From assembly GCA_030562195.1 (NCBI GenBank), contig CM060202.1:27514317-27578316 (forward strand): a DNA stretch of 64,000 bases. The letters are read 5' to 3'. Position 1 is the first letter of the stretch; every line of letters starts with the position of its first letter. This document shows, one piece after another, positions 24,330 to 37,770 of the stretch. A program made the position numbers and the translations under genes. The notes under the pieces were generated by a model, which had not been told where the DNA came from, ran no database searches, and worked only from the letters and a program-made list of their open reading frames with translations. The stretch is from Nipponacmea schrenckii (Eukaryota; Mollusca; Gastropoda; Lottiidae).

Positions 24330-27300
24330 ATGAAGACCTATCGCGGAGTTCTATATATAGTAACAGCTACCTTCATCATTTCTGTTGTTTACTATTATGG
24401 TCTTGACGGTACCCCAATGATATCGGTAAGAGTATTGTATTGAATATATCTCCTCCCTCACGATTTGCCTGGGGGGTAGACGGCACACTTGCCTCAATAA
24501 AGAAGTCGTTATAGTAGCTTCTTATAGACTGTTCTACGGTTCTAGCAAGAACATTTTCTAAAAATGTTATGAATGTGGTGCATTCTGACATATATTTTAT
24601 GACAAAAACAAAAATCATATTATTTAGTTTGTTTAAAATTGAGTGGGGTTTTTGTTGCAAATTATGGGTGCCCTGTACCCCAACTGCTTTTGATGCTTTT
24701 GAGTTTAAATACGAAAAAACACAATTTGAAGAAAAATCTATTTATTTTGTGGATTGAAACTGAAATTAATTGCAGAAATATTATGAAACGAAATATCTTG
24801 CTCATCTGCTATCCAAGTTCAATATGTTTGAAATCACAAGATAGTTCGATCCAGGCTTAAACTTTCTGAATAATGTGTTTGTTTCTTTCAGCCACCGAGA
24901 TCACGATTTAAAGAAATGTCCAACTGGATTCTACAAGGACTTAATGTATCCCGAAACAGTACCATTTCTTACATAAAAACAAATGGTATTGAAACGTACC
25001 TGTTGTCAGCCGTAGTCAGATATAGAACAGATCAATCATTTCAGATCATATTCAATTCTTTAGACTTTACTAAAGGCAGGGGTGATTTTTTGTGTTGTTT
25101 GATATCTGACAGATTTTTAATGACTATACCGGCGAACTTTCATTACATATATCGCCATTTAAAATTCATTCCTACCATTTCCCAAACGTTTTTCCCTGCT
25201 GCTTACGACGCGACTCAATATTCTTGTGAAGTCTCTAAAACTGTTTTAAGAAACCCAGTGACGGAAGCTACCTTATCATTAAGAAGTAGCTGCAGCCATA
25301 AGAAAGAAGACTATCTCACGGTTGTTTACCCAAAACGCGTTTCGGATGGTTTAGCGATCTGTGCTAAAATTGTCTGTGATGTAAAAATAGAACCAACTCG
25401 ACTTATAGAGTGGTTTGAAATTCAAAAACTATTAGGGGTGGATAACATAGTGTTATATGACTATAAATGTCCACCGTCAATTCAAACTATACTCCAGCAT
25501 TACGTTGCAGAAGGAATTTTAGATTTGGTGCCTTATTCTTTGCCAGGTGAGCTTGTTATTTAAACAATCGAAATATCAACAATTTAAATAAGATTACAAT
25601 TTCCTTTCTTTTTCTTATGACTTTATTTTTAACCATTCAAATCGTTTAATGTTTCTAATCCATTCTATTCTAATTGAGAAAATTAACGCCTGGTTTGATT
25701 AGATCCAAATAACTTCATTAGAATGGGACTGTCGTTGAAAACTTGTTAGATTTCAATGGAGAAAACAAATATCAGAAAAAAGCGAGAGATATTAGTTAAC
25801 GGCATTCCAGTCTTTGACCGGCAGGAGAGATGTTACCACATCAAAACTTTTATTGTGAATTTCAGAATTGTAAATAGCCCAAAGAAAGAGCATTTAAAAA
25901 AATAATAATTCATCATTTACAGACAATTTTAAAGATAAATACTATGTTTTTTAGAGTTATTGGATTGTACCGGATTGTTATGTAATAAAGACACCTATTA
26001 AAGAATACATATGTATACTCGTATTGACCAACTTGAGCATTTAAATTTTATATGTTCATTCTTAAAGTTAGTATTCCTCTAATGTCCATGTTATGCATTG
26101 TAGGTAATCCAGAACGTGGATACGCATCAGACAATCGAGTTTATCCTCAGTTTTATCATGATGAGGAGATCATTGTAATGGACTGCCACGAGAGATTGTT
26201 CGAGTACCAATACGTTCTAGTCTCCACTATAGATGATATTCTACTTCCTCGACAGCACTTTACTGTTAAAGATCTTCTGAAGGTGAGTGCACGTATTATT
26301 AAAAGGTTGTATCCAAATTCAGCTAAACCTTTTATCGTTTCCTTTTATATGTAGGTTTAACAACTTTTATTTCATCGATAAAACAACCAGCCAATCACAC
26401 TTCCGTCTACTGTTTTTAAGGTTATTTGTCACGAACAATGGTGTTTTCTGAGAAACTTAGGTCTTGTTTATCAAGTTCGATGAAACTAAAGCTTTTGAAA
26501 CACGCTTTTTTATTGGCTCTTCTCAACGATGCAGTGTTATTCCAATGATCATCGTGACCCTAATTTGAATAAAAATATAGACAAATAAAACTACGGGACG
26601 AAATTTGTAATTCTAAGAAGACGTCAGCATTAATCTGTAATGCCTACTGAATCTTTAGCGGAAATGGCGCATCTGAACTGATGTTTCAATGAAAGTACGT
26701 TCTTGAAAACAAGAGACTTTAGTTCAATAGTGTGCATAATTCTGTATAGGCAATGGAATTACTAAGCACACGTATTGATATAGGAAAACCCTGACCCAAG
26801 ATATAAAAAAAAACACCATACACCTGTAATTGTATATTTCACAATCTTCAGGATTTGTATTTGTCAGTCTGTGGAATCTGACAATGATTATGTGATCTGT
26901 CCTTTGTTAACATGAAACTACATTCAAGTTGTCAATAATCTTTTCTAGAATTTAACCGAGTCCCACCAACAAGCCAGTGGATTCTATTTTCAAGTCCAGT
27001 ATCATGTGGAAGACTGGGGGAAACATGCTGAAGTGTCTGGCAGTTATTTTCAACAATATGTGAAATCGACGAAACCAACACCACGGTTTTTGAAATATAT
27101 TTATTTACCTAGCAAATCTTCCGGGCCTCCGGATAACAGTTTTAAAAATATTTTACCATTTCATGAGTAAGTCATTGATTTATCGCTATTTTCGCTAGAT
27201 CATTTCTCGACCAAAAGGTTTTTTGCTGAGGTGTAGATCCCGGTTTTAAACAAAGTAGTTTCAAACGAACAGGTTTAAAGTCACAACATCTGGGTTCTAA

Positions 27301-28045
27301 ATAGGATCAAATAAGCTATTGGTTTATAATAGGTTCCAAGTCAACATAATATCTCGGCTATGAATAGGTTCAAAGTAGATATCTCGGTTCTGAATAGATT
27401 CAAAGTAGTAAAGATATCTCGAAACTGTATAGGTTCGAATTAGCCAAGTATCTCGATCCTGAATGGTGTCAACGTAGTAAACTTATCTCGGTTCTGAATA
27501 GTTTCAAAGTAGTCAAGACATCTTGGTTTTGAATAGGTTCTAAGTAATCGAGATATCTCGGTTCTGGATAGATTCAACGTAGATATCTCGGTTCTGAATA
27601 GTTTCAAAGTAGACAAGATATCTCGGTTCTGGATAGATTCAAAGTAGATGTTTCGTTTCTGAATAGTTTCAAAGTAGTCAAGATATTTCGGTTCTGAATA
27701 AGTTAAAAGTAATCGAGATATCTCGTTTCTTGATAGGTTCAAAGTAGTCAAGCGAGATATCTCGGTTCTGAATAGGTTCAGAGTAGTCAAGATACCTTGG
27801 TTCTGAATAGGTTCAAAGTAGCCAATATGTTTCGTCCAGATTGTTGATATGTTCTATTTATTGTTGATTTATTATCTTCCAGACAGTATATAGAACCATC
27901 GCTAGCGACCATACATCATTATGGAAAGTGTCCAGGAGGTTGGAAATATTGTGTTCCAGAAATAATTGCGGACAAAACAATGACTAAATTCCAGAAAATG
28001 GTGTTGAACAATACACGTACAATATTAGATATGCTTCACATCTGA
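24330..28045 (+). CDS. GT92-family glycosyltransferase (type II membrane protein)
   Basis: Five exons: 24330-24425, 24892-25546, 26104-26282, 26949-27166, 27883-28045; 1311 nt, 436 aa, frame closing exactly with GT-AG introns. A short basic N-terminus (MKTYRG) precedes a hydrophobic anchor (about 7-24), as in Golgi type II enzymes. The catalytic region (about 178-420) has the family signature LAICAKIVCDV...IEWFEIQKLLGVDNIVLYDY and later a DC...YQYVLVSTIDDILLP stretch, plus a C-terminal HHYGKCPGGWKYC. GT92 (formerly DUF23) members, such as nematode GALT-1, transfer galactose to N-glycan core fucose; the donor and acceptor here are unknown. The usual acidic DxDE-type motif reads TIDD, losing the first Asp. 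AATAAA follows at about 28062. It lies between the two lectin arms. Confidence 0.85.
27290..27830. repeat. about 35-bp degenerate repeat in GT92 intron 4
   Basis: Imperfect tandem copies of a unit containing AGATATCTCGGTTCTGAATA and GGTTCAAAGTAGTC. Spacing varies between about 20 and 40 bp. The open minus-strand frame 27440-27790 is a translation of the repeat, not a gene. Confidence 0.85.
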
Positions 28046-28695
28046 TCTTAACGTTCCTTTATTAAATAAACTAAGTTCTAGCGATCTTTACCACAAAACG
28101 AAACCCGAAATCCAGAATAACACAGAAGAAATTTATTCATATCATTATAATTTAGATACATGTACCACCATCCATTGAATTTGGAGTTACAATTCAAATT
28201 ATTTTACTCAAAAAGTGTATCCGACTAATAATCCATAATCCAGATGCCAAAGAGATGGTAATCTTAGAACGGATATTCGGTCTGTAAATACACCATCCAT
28301 ATATCACGTGGTTTTAAATTTGAACAGATTTTCAGTTAACAAATACACCATCTGGTTGTCATAAAGATGGTTACATTGAACGTATATCCGGTACGGAAAT
28401 ACATGTACATTATTTGGATGTTACGGAATTGCAACCTTTCATGGATATCCACTGGCAGTCATTTAGAAGACCTGTACGGATGGTGCCTATAACAGATATC
28501 CTGTTAGTAAATTTGATTGTGCGGGTATAATTGAGATTATAACCTTAAACGGGTAATCGGAAATATCAGATCTCTGTCAGCAAGTACGAGAATTTAAAAA
28601 GCGACTTTATCTATAAGTCAAGGTGGGACAATTTATTATTTACTCAGTTCGATAGCGTTTTATATTTTTGATTTTCTGGTGAATTTAACGCGCTA
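28046..28695. other. short intergenic gap between GT92 and LEC4 3' ends
   Basis: The GT92 gene (+) and LEC4 (-) converge here with 650 bp between stop codons. The sequence holds GT92 polyadenylation-like AATAAA near 28062 and short imperfect repeats of ATACACCATC. No further gene is seen. Confidence 0.5.
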
Positions 28696-31188
28696 CTATA
28701 TGATTTTTCTTTGCCATAACATGTGTCCTCGACTATAGTCGGTGATGACCAGACTATCACCAAATGTTCTACACAGATAACCTTGAATAGTAAACTGTAT
28801 ACAACCAGTATCTTGTAAACACTCTAGAGCACACTGAAATCTTCTTAAAGAGTTGATGGTTGTAGTTTTCCTGATAGAACCTGGTAGCAAGGCATTGCTA
28901 GACACTAATACAAACCGATCTGGACTACGGACTACAGCTGAAGTGTAAAATAAATAAATATGTCTCGACTAACCTTTCGAAATTCCATATTCCATTTTGA
29001 CATGAACTGAACACATGAGGATATACGATAATGGTGACCAATGAGGGGAATCATTACCATTGAGAGACATAAACTTTCCTCTTACCCACAGTTTCTTTCG
29101 ATTTTGACACACAAATAAATTCCTCCTGGCTAGCTGAACTACTGTGAAACCCTACATCCTCTCCACCGTGATGGTAGTGAACCCTGGGGTATCGGCCATT
29201 ATCTGCCCATTTGTAAGGTGGGGTAAGATCTTCTCCTGTTACCCATTTAAAGTAATCACCATATTGTGTTCCAGATTCTATCAAACCAAGCCAGATATCG
29301 TTCGTTCTGAAAGACATAAATTAATAGTCATAACGTTATTAAACATCTTCGCATATACGATGCAATTAAAATTAGATTACAATTTCATTTCTGTTTTTCT
29401 GATACATATGTATTTTTCGCCTTTATTGTGATCTAACAAGTTTTCTAAATATATAATAGTTCTAATTACTATGTCCATACTCACATCGTTTCAGTGTGAA
29501 TAACACTATTCAACCAGTTTGTATCGAGAGTAGTAATGGCTACCGGAAGTCGTCTGCCCTCAGATTGACAGTTGAGAACTGCTGCATAGACATCAACACT
29601 GGTACTACTGGTGGAATAACCTATGACAATATACATACTTGATTATTAGGCAAAATAAATATCATTTACTTTTGACATCAATACAGTGCTATGTTGTTTT
29701 GTTTATTTTCTGAGCAAGATTAACGAATTAATTTTTTTGGATTTCACGAAAAGTGCTTACTTCCATCTGATCCTACACAAATATAGTTTCTGCTTGATGA
29801 ACAGGATTCAGAATACCACTGTCTAGAAGATACATCCATCACCCCACAATCAATTCCTCTGTGGTCTACAGGTTGTCCTAATTTCCATTTCAACTCTGTT
29901 AAAACTCGTCCATTTAACCATTGATAGTTGCCGATTGTTGTGTTCTGTTCTAATGCCAACCACGAATCACCTCTTTAAAATATATAGAATTCTATGCCCA
30001 CTGGCAGCTTTGATTTCGAAGAAAATATTTGGACGTAATAATTACCAGCATAAAACATTTAACCTTTACTCTTATACTTTTTTGGACTTTTTGGCATAAT
30101 AAAAGAAATGTATCAAAATCTATCAAAAATTGTCACTTTGAGAGTGTGAGTTAAAAATCAAACGTGTTTTCAATAACATATTGAATACATGTCGAAATAT
30201 TGTCAATAGGGTTTCTCCTTGGGTGATTACAAACACTAGGTTTTTAAAAACTCCATCAAGAATTGTGTCTTTTAGAATGTTAACGATCAAGTCCAACGTG
30301 GATTAACAAACAGACGGATATGGGTGACGACAAGAGAAACAGCATTTTACATCCTTATAACTTTTTTTAGAAAATGACAATCTTGTATTGAACACAACAA
30401 ATATATTTTTATAAATAAAGTGAATCTAGTACTGAACACGACAACTTGCCAAATACATGGAGATGGCTGACCGCCTGAATGTCATTGTTATTTTATTAAA
30501 ACTTACCTTGAATGGGTATTGAAATAATTCTGAACATCTAGATATTGACGATAGGTCGACATTGTTAATAATTCTAAACCTTGATTTCCACATTCTACTA
30601 CTGCATCATCAAAACTCCTGCTGCTGATTCCTCCTAAGCCTAAATACACAAAATTACTTATAAAGATATCTAAAACGTGTAGACTTAGAACATAATACTA
30701 TTTCCCGACTGTTTCTACTATTCCAAACATCTTACCTTGAACAGAACGAATAGAGTAGGTTACACCCACTCCATGTCGGCGTATATCAAGTGAGTAAATT
30801 CATACATCAAGTCCAAAACTACACTTCTGATATGATGAGTCTTAAAACTGTCATTCTATTATTTTTTCCGTAGATAAAAATTATTTTTTACTGATCAAAT
30901 TTGTGAAAACTATAGACGAAAATGTAGAGAAAATTGTTTAATCTCAAAGTTTCACCTAAAAAATCCTGCTTTAATTTTTAACTCCAAAACTAATTTTAAA
31001 TAAATTCTGTTTAATTAAAAAGATACATAGACGTAAATTGCATAATTCAAACATTTGTGATGTATTTAATAATGAAAATTGCTTTATAAAATATTTGAAG
31101 ATAAAAGAAGATATTTACCCGTGACTATTAAAATATTCAAAAATATTCCCGTCACCAAACACAACCCTATTATAACTATATTTCTCAT
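28696..31188 (-). CDS. LEC4: secreted tandem C-type lectin with PAN-like domain
   Basis: Minus-strand exons: 31188-31119, 30639-30507, 29972-29761, 29620-29485, 29306-29086, 28937-28696; 1014 nt, 337 aa plus TAG, frame closing exactly. Signal peptide MRNIVIIGLCLVTGIFLNIL. CTLD1 about residues 25-138 keeps four cysteines (TDC-equivalent IDC, ESC, YIC). CTLD2 about 139-257 has WLGLIESG and ICVSKS. PAN-like about 258-337. In CTLD1 the C-terminal half reads SSRQWYSESCSSSRNYICVG, clearly different from the YYKRWYSKPC type of LEC1, LEC3 and LEC6. The TAG stop comes one codon before the position used by LEC5 and LEC6. It is the most compact gene of the set and the mirror partner of LEC3. Confidence 0.87.
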
Positions 31189-31345
31189 TTTATATGAACA
31201 GATATCAGTTCTCCACTATAACTTTAAAACCGTTACAAGGAAACTCTAACTACATGTAAATTATCTTGTACAGCTTCCAGGTATTGGAATGTGGTCCACT
31301 CGGTATGTCTCGTCAGTTTCCGTATATTTGAATCGTCTCAGTCTC
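31189..31345 (-). promoter_or_regulatory. conserved promoter-proximal block of LEC4
   Basis: Minus-strand homolog of 16760-16913 and 46886-47040, reaching the ATG. Just distal, at about 31371-31378, TTTATAAA could serve as a TATA-like element. The transcription start is not visible from sequence alone. Confidence 0.6.
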
Positions 31346-31560
31346 GACTGTGAACATTATTTGGCTCAGTTTATAAAAGTTTGAACTGTAAATATCGGGT
31401 GATCACGTGATCACGATTTTGCATATAATACTGCCATAAATGGTTATCAAATGCTGTTATACTTGATAGTGGATAGAAGGTTACAAAAAATTTTCAGAGA
31501 AAGGAAGAAAACTAGTTACTCTCGGAAGCAATATCGGAGCAGTAGAATTTGCTTCACTTT

Positions 31561-31615
31561 GGGAAGATTTGAACCCAAGGCACCTCATCTAACAATCCAC
31601 CTCGCTATTGTGTAA
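31561..31615 (-). mobile_element. tRNA-like SINE head upstream of LEC4
   Basis: On the minus strand TAGCGAGGTGGATTG resembles a pol III A box and CTTGGGTTCAAATC a B box, spaced about 20 bp apart. Related sequence sits at equivalent distance upstream of LEC3 (16381-16425) and LEC5 (around 47390). Too diverged to be a tRNA gene. Probably an ancestral SINE insertion copied along with the promoters. Confidence 0.5.
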
Positions 31616-32299
31616 CTTTTATGAGCGTTCAAGTATAAGCAAGATATATTTTTATAAGACTGGAGTAAATGTTTCGATTCTGCACAATTACTCATCTTCG
31701 TCTCCCTTTTTTTGCTCTTTAACTTTTTTTTGCAGCCAGTTTCAATGAGTGTATGTTTCTTTATTTCAATTCAATAAAAAAATATTGATCTATTGAATGT
31801 ATATATATTGAATGTTGATAATCAAAATTTTCTGAGGGCGTTAAACACCTCTTTGGTAAAAAGGGACAGAAAAAAAAAGACCAATATTTATTTCGTATGT
31901 GGAATCGACGGATATAGACATTTGAAAAACAAGGGAAGATAAATATTAATGGAAAGAAAACAGTTCTATTTCAAAAGTTTTATCTTTTCTTTTTTGATAT
32001 TGACATACACTAATAGAATAGTATCAAGAAAATTTGTTTAAATCGGCTCAATTACCGAAATTTAACTATTTTCCAAGCGAGATATATACTCACATACTTA
32101 GACTTTTTTTGAATCTATTTGAAGCCAAATGGTTTTTGGAGATAGTGTGGTCATAATTTGTTTTTTTTTTCTTGAATTGCAGGAACAATAGAAGCTACAA
32201 TTGTCGCCGATATCGATATAAAAAGCCGAATACCTCCACTCAATTTCAGAATTAAAGCTTGTGCTTGTAGATAAAAGAATGTCGTGTAAGTGTGAGCTA

Positions 32300-35200
32300 T
32301 GGAATCTGTGTTTGTTGAGCTATAGATTCTGCGTTTGCTGAGCTATGGATTCTGTGTTTGCTGAGCTATAGATTCTGTGTTTATTGAGCTATAGATTCTG
32401 TATTTGCTGAACTATGGATTCTGTGTTTGTTAGGCTATAGATTCTGCGTTTGCTGAGCTATAGATTCTGTGTTTGCTGAGCTATGGATTCTGCGTTTGCT
32501 GAGCTTTAGATTCTGCGTTTGCTGAGCTATAGATTCTGCGTTTGCTGAGCTATAGATTCTGCGTTTGCTGAGCTATGGATTCTGTGTTTGCTGAGCTATA
32601 GATTCTGTGTTTGCTGAGCTATAGATTCTGTGTTTGTTGAGCTATGGATTCTGTGTTTGCTTTAGCTATGGATTCTGGTTGGTTTATTGAGCTATAGATT
32701 CTGCGTTTGTTGAGCTATGGAATCTATGCTTTTTTGAGCTATAGATTTTGCGTTTGCTGAGCTATGGATTTTGTGTTTGCTGGGCTACGGAATCTGTGTT
32801 TGTTGAGCTATGGATTCTGCGTTTGCTGAGCTATAGATTCTGGGTTTGCTGAGCTATAGATTCTGTGTTTGCTGAGCTATGGATTCTGTGTATGCTGAGC
32901 TTTAGATTCTGCGTTTGCTGAGCTATAGATTCTGTGTTTGCTTTAGCTATGTATTCTGTGTTTACTGAGCTATTTGATTCTGTATTTGCTGAACTATAGA
33001 TTCTGTGTTTGCTGAGCTATGGATTCTGCGTTTGCTGAGCTTTAGATTCTGCGTTTGCTGAGCTATAGATTCTGCGTTTGCTGAGCTATAGATTCTGCCT
33101 GTGCTGAGCTATGGATTCTGTGTTTGCTGAGCTATAGATTCTGTGTTTGTTGGGCCATAGATTCTGTCTTTGTTGAGCTACGGAATCTGTGTTTGTTAGG
33201 CTATAGATTCTGCGTTTGCTGAGCTATGGATTCTGTGTTTGCTGAGCTATAGATTCTGTGTTTGTTGAGCTATAGATTCTGTGTTTGCTGAGCTATGGAT
33301 TCTGTGTTTGTTGAGCTATAGATTCTGTGTTTGTTGAGCTATGGAATCTACGTTTGTTGAGCTATAGATTTTGCGTTTGCTGAGCTATGGATTTTGTGTT
33401 TGCTGGGCTATGGAATCTGTGTTTGTTGAGCTATGGATTCTGCGTTTGCTGAGCTATAGATTCTGTGTTTGCTGAGCTATAGATTCTGTGTTTGCTGAGC
33501 TATGGATTCTGTGTTTGCTGAGCTATGGAATCTGTGTTTGCTGAGCTATGGAATCTGTGTTTGTTAGGCTATAGATTCTGCGTTTGCTGAGCTATGGATT
33601 CTGCGTTTGCTGAGCTATGGATTCTGCGTTTGGTGAGCTTTAGATTCTGCGTTTGCTGAGCTATAGATTCTGCGTTTGCTGAGCTATAGATTCTGCGTTT
33701 GCTGAGCTATGGATTCTGTGTATGCTGAGCTTTAGATTCTGCGTTTGCTGAGCTATAGATTCTGTGTTTGTTGAGCTATGGATTCTGTGTTTGCTGAGCT
33801 ATAGATTCTGTATTTGCTGAGCTATGGAATCTGTGTTTGTTAGGCAATAGATTCTGCGTTTGCTGAGCTATAGATTCTGCGTTTGCTGAGCTATGGATTC
33901 TGCGTTTGCTGAGCTTTAGATTCTGCTTTTGCTGAGCTATAGATTCTGCGTTTGCTGAGCTATAGATTCTGCGTTTGCTGAGCTATGGATTCTGTGTTTG
34001 CTGAGCTATGGATTCTGTGTTTGTTGAGCTATAGATTCTGTGTTTGTTGAGCTATAGATTCTGTGTTAACTGAGCTATGGAATCTGTGTTTGCTGAGCTA
34101 TAGATTCTGTGTTTGTTGAGCTATGGATTCTGCGTTTGCTAGGCTATAGATTCTGCGTTTGCTGAGCTATGGATTCTGTGTTTGCTGAGCTATAGATTCT
34201 GTGTTTGCTGAGCTATAGATCTGTGTTAGCTGAGCTATGGATTCTGTGTTTATTGAGCTATAGATTCTGCGTTTGTTGAGCTATGCAATCTATGTTTGTT
34301 GAGCTATAGATTTTGCGTTTGCTGAGCTATGGATTCTGTGTTTGCTGGGCTATGGAATCTATTTTGTTGAGCTATAGATTCTGTGTTTGTTGAGCTATGT
34401 ATTCTGTGTTTGCTGAGCTATGGAATCTGTGTTTGCTGAGCTATGGATTCTGTGTTTGCTGAGCTATAGATTCTGTGTTTGCTGAGCTTTAGATTCTGTG
34501 TTTGCTGAGCTATGGATTCTGTGTATGCTGAGCTTTAGATTCTGCGTTTGCTGAGCTATAGATTCTGTGTTTGCTGAGCTATGGATTCTGTGTTTATTGA
34601 GCTATAGATTCTGCGTTGTTGAGCTATGGAATCTATGTTTGTTGAGCTATAGATTTTGCGTTTGCTGAGCTATGGATTTTGTGTTTGCTGGGCTATGGAA
34701 TCTGTGTTTGTTGAGCTATGGATTCTGCGTTTGCTGAGCTGTAGATTCTGGGTTTGCTGAGCTATAGATTCTGTGTTTGCTGAGCTAGGGAAATTCTGTG
34801 TTTGTTGAGCTAGGGAAATTTTGCGTTTGCTGAGCTAGGGAAATTTTGTGTTTGCTGGGCTAGGGAAATTCTGTGTTTGTTGAGCTATGGATTCTGCGTT
34901 TGCTGAGCTGTGGATTCTGGGTTTGCTGAGCTTTAGATTCTGTGTTTGCTGAGCTATGGATTCTGTGTTTGCTGAGCTATTTTTCTGTGTTTGCTGAGCT
35001 AGGGAAATTCTGTGTTTGTTGGCTTTAGATTCTGCGTTTGCTGAGCTATAGATTCTGTGTTTGTTGAGCTAGGGTATTCTGTGTTTGCTGAGCTTTAGAT
35101 TCTGTATTTGCTGAGCTATGGTTTTTTTCTGCTGTTTTGCTGAGCTATAGATTCTGCGTTTGCTGAGCTATGGATTCTGTGTTTGCTGAGCTTTAGATTC

Positions 35201-37510
35201 TGCTTTTGCTGAGCTATAGATTCTGTGTTTGTTGAGCTATGATTCTGTGTTTGCTGAGCTATGGATTCTGTGTTTGCTGAGCTATGGATTCTGTGTTTGT
35301 TGGCTATAGATTCTGTGTTTGTTGAGCTATAGATTCTGTGTTAACTGAGCTAGGGAAATTCTGTGTTTGCTGAGCTTTAGATTCTGCTTTTGCTGAGCTA
35401 TGGATTCTGTGTTTGCTGGGGCTATAGATTCTGCGTTTGCTGAGCTATGGATTCTGTGTTTGCTGAGCTATAGATTCTGTGTTTGTTGAGCTATAGATTC
35501 TGTTTTAAAGCTGAGCTAGGGAAATTCTGTGTTTGTTGGCTATAGATTCTGCGTTTGTTGAGCTATGGATTCTGTGTTTGTTGAGCTATAGATTTTGTGT
35601 TTGTTGAGCTATGGATTCTGTGTTTGCTGGGCTAGGGAAATTCTGTGTTTGTTGAGCTATAGATTCTGTGTTTGTTGAGCTATGTATTCTGTGTTTGTTG
35701 AGCTAGGGAAATTTTGTGTTTGCTGAGCTATGGATTCTGTGTTTGCTGGGCTAGGGAAATTCTGTGTTTGTTGAGCTTTAGATTCTGTGTTTGTTGAGCT
35801 AGGGTATTCTGTGTTTGCTGAGCTAGGGAAATTCTGTGTTTGCTGAGCTATGGATTCTGTGTTTGCTGAGCTATGGATTCTGTGTTTATTGAGCTATAGA
35901 TTCTGTTTTTGTTGAGCTAGGGAAATTCTGTGTTTGTTGAGCTATAGATTTTGTGTTTGCTGAGCTATGGATTTTGTGTTTGCTGGGCTATGGATCTGTG
36001 TTTGTTGAGCTATGGATTCTGCGTTTGTTGAGCTGTAAAATTCTGGGTTTGCTGAGCTATAGATTTTGTGTTTGCTGAGCTATGGATTCTGTGTTTGCTG
36101 AGCTATGGAATCGGGTTTGTTTGGGTTGGGGGGCTATAGATTCTGTGTTTGCTGAGCTATAGATTCTGTGTTTGCTGAGCTATGATTCTGTGTTTGCTGA
36201 GCTATAGATTCTGTGTTTGCTGAGCTATAGATTCTGTGTTTGCTGAGCTATAGATTCTGTGTTTGCTGAGCTATGGATTCTGTGTTGCTGAGCTTTGATT
36301 CTGGTTTGCTGAGCTATAATTCTGTGTTTGTTGAGCTATGATTCTGTGTTTGTTGAGCTATGGAATCTTTTTTGCTGAGCTATGGATCTGTGTGTTAGCA
36401 TGTTTTTTGCTGAGCTATGGATTCTGTGTTTGCTGAGCTATGGATTCTGCGTTTGCTGAGCTTTAGATTCTGTGTTTGCTGAGCTATAGATTCTGTGTTT
36501 GCTGAGCTATGGATTCTGTTTTGTTGAGCTATAGATTCTTGTTTGCTGAGCTATGGATTCTGTGTTTGCTGAGCTATAGATTCTGTGTTTGCTGAGCTAT
36601 GGATTCTGTGTTTGTTGAGCTATAGATTCTGTGTTTGCTGAGCTATGGATTCTGTGTTTGCTTGAAGGCATGCCGAGATTCTGTGTTTGCTGAGCTATAG
36701 ATTCTGTGTTTGCTGAGCTATGAGATTCTGTGTTTGCTGAGCTATGGATTCTGTGTTTGCTGAGCTATGGATTCTGTTTTGCTGAGCTATGGATTCTGTG
36801 TTTGCTGAGCTATGGATTCGTATTTCTGCTGGTTCAGTGTTTTGAGCTTGATTCTGGTTTACTGAGATTCTGTGTTTGTTGAGCTATGGATTCTGCGTTT
36901 GCTGAGCTATGGATTCTGTGTTTGCTGAGCTATAGATTCTGTGTTTGCTGAGCTATGGATTCTGTATGTGCTGAGTTATAGATTCTGTATTTGCTGAGCT
37001 ATGGATTCTGTGTTTGCTGAGCTATAGATTCTGTGTTTGTTGAGCTATAGATTGTATGTTTGCTGGGTTTGTGTTTTTGCTAGACTAAATATTCTGTGTT
37101 TACTGAGAAAGGAATTCTGTGTTTGGTGAGCTATGGATTCTGTGTAGGCTGGGGTATGGATTCTGTGTTTGCTGAGTAATGGATTCTGTGTTTGCTGAGC
37201 TATGGATTCTGTGTTTGCTGAGCTATGGATTCTGTGTTTGCTGAGCTATGGATTCTGTGTTAGCTGAGCTATGGATTCTGTGTTGCTAACTATGGATTCC
37301 GTGTTTATTGAGCTATGGAATCTGTGTTTGTTGAGCTATGGAATCTCAGTGTTGAGCTATACATTCTGTGTTTGCTGAGCTCTGGATTCTGTGTATGCTG
37401 AACTATGGATTTTGTGTTCGTTGAGCGATGGATTCTGTGTTTGCTGAGCTATTGGTTTTTGTTTGCAGAGGTATGGATTCTGCGCTTGGTGAGGTATGGG
37501 TTCAGTATAT
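32300..37510 (-). repeat. 23-bp satellite, right-arm array (about 220 copies)
   Basis: Reverse complement of the left-arm satellite: unit CTATGGATTCTGTGTTTGCTGAG. The array is about 5.2 kb, twice the left array. It lies between the LEC5 3' end and the LEC4 promoter, exactly mirroring the left arm. From about 34770 to 36900 units show unusual changes (AGGGAAATTCTG, odd G and T runs) that look like consensus errors as much as mutations. Confidence 0.95.
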
Positions 37511-37770
37511 CCTGATATATAATTAATATACATAATAGGCGTGCGCACTTGTAGAAGCTTGAAAATATCATCACTGTACAGATATTGTAAAACACATTAT
37601 TTGATTACAATACACACCTGGAATCCTTGTTTCGTGTTTGTTCCATGGGCAACTCAATTTGTCGTCTATGACACAAAAGTTATGAAGTTAACTCGTATTA
37701 TCTCTTAGAATGAATTAAGAAAGAATCATCTCAAATACAGAACGACGCATTTTATTTCGATTGCTCCAAT

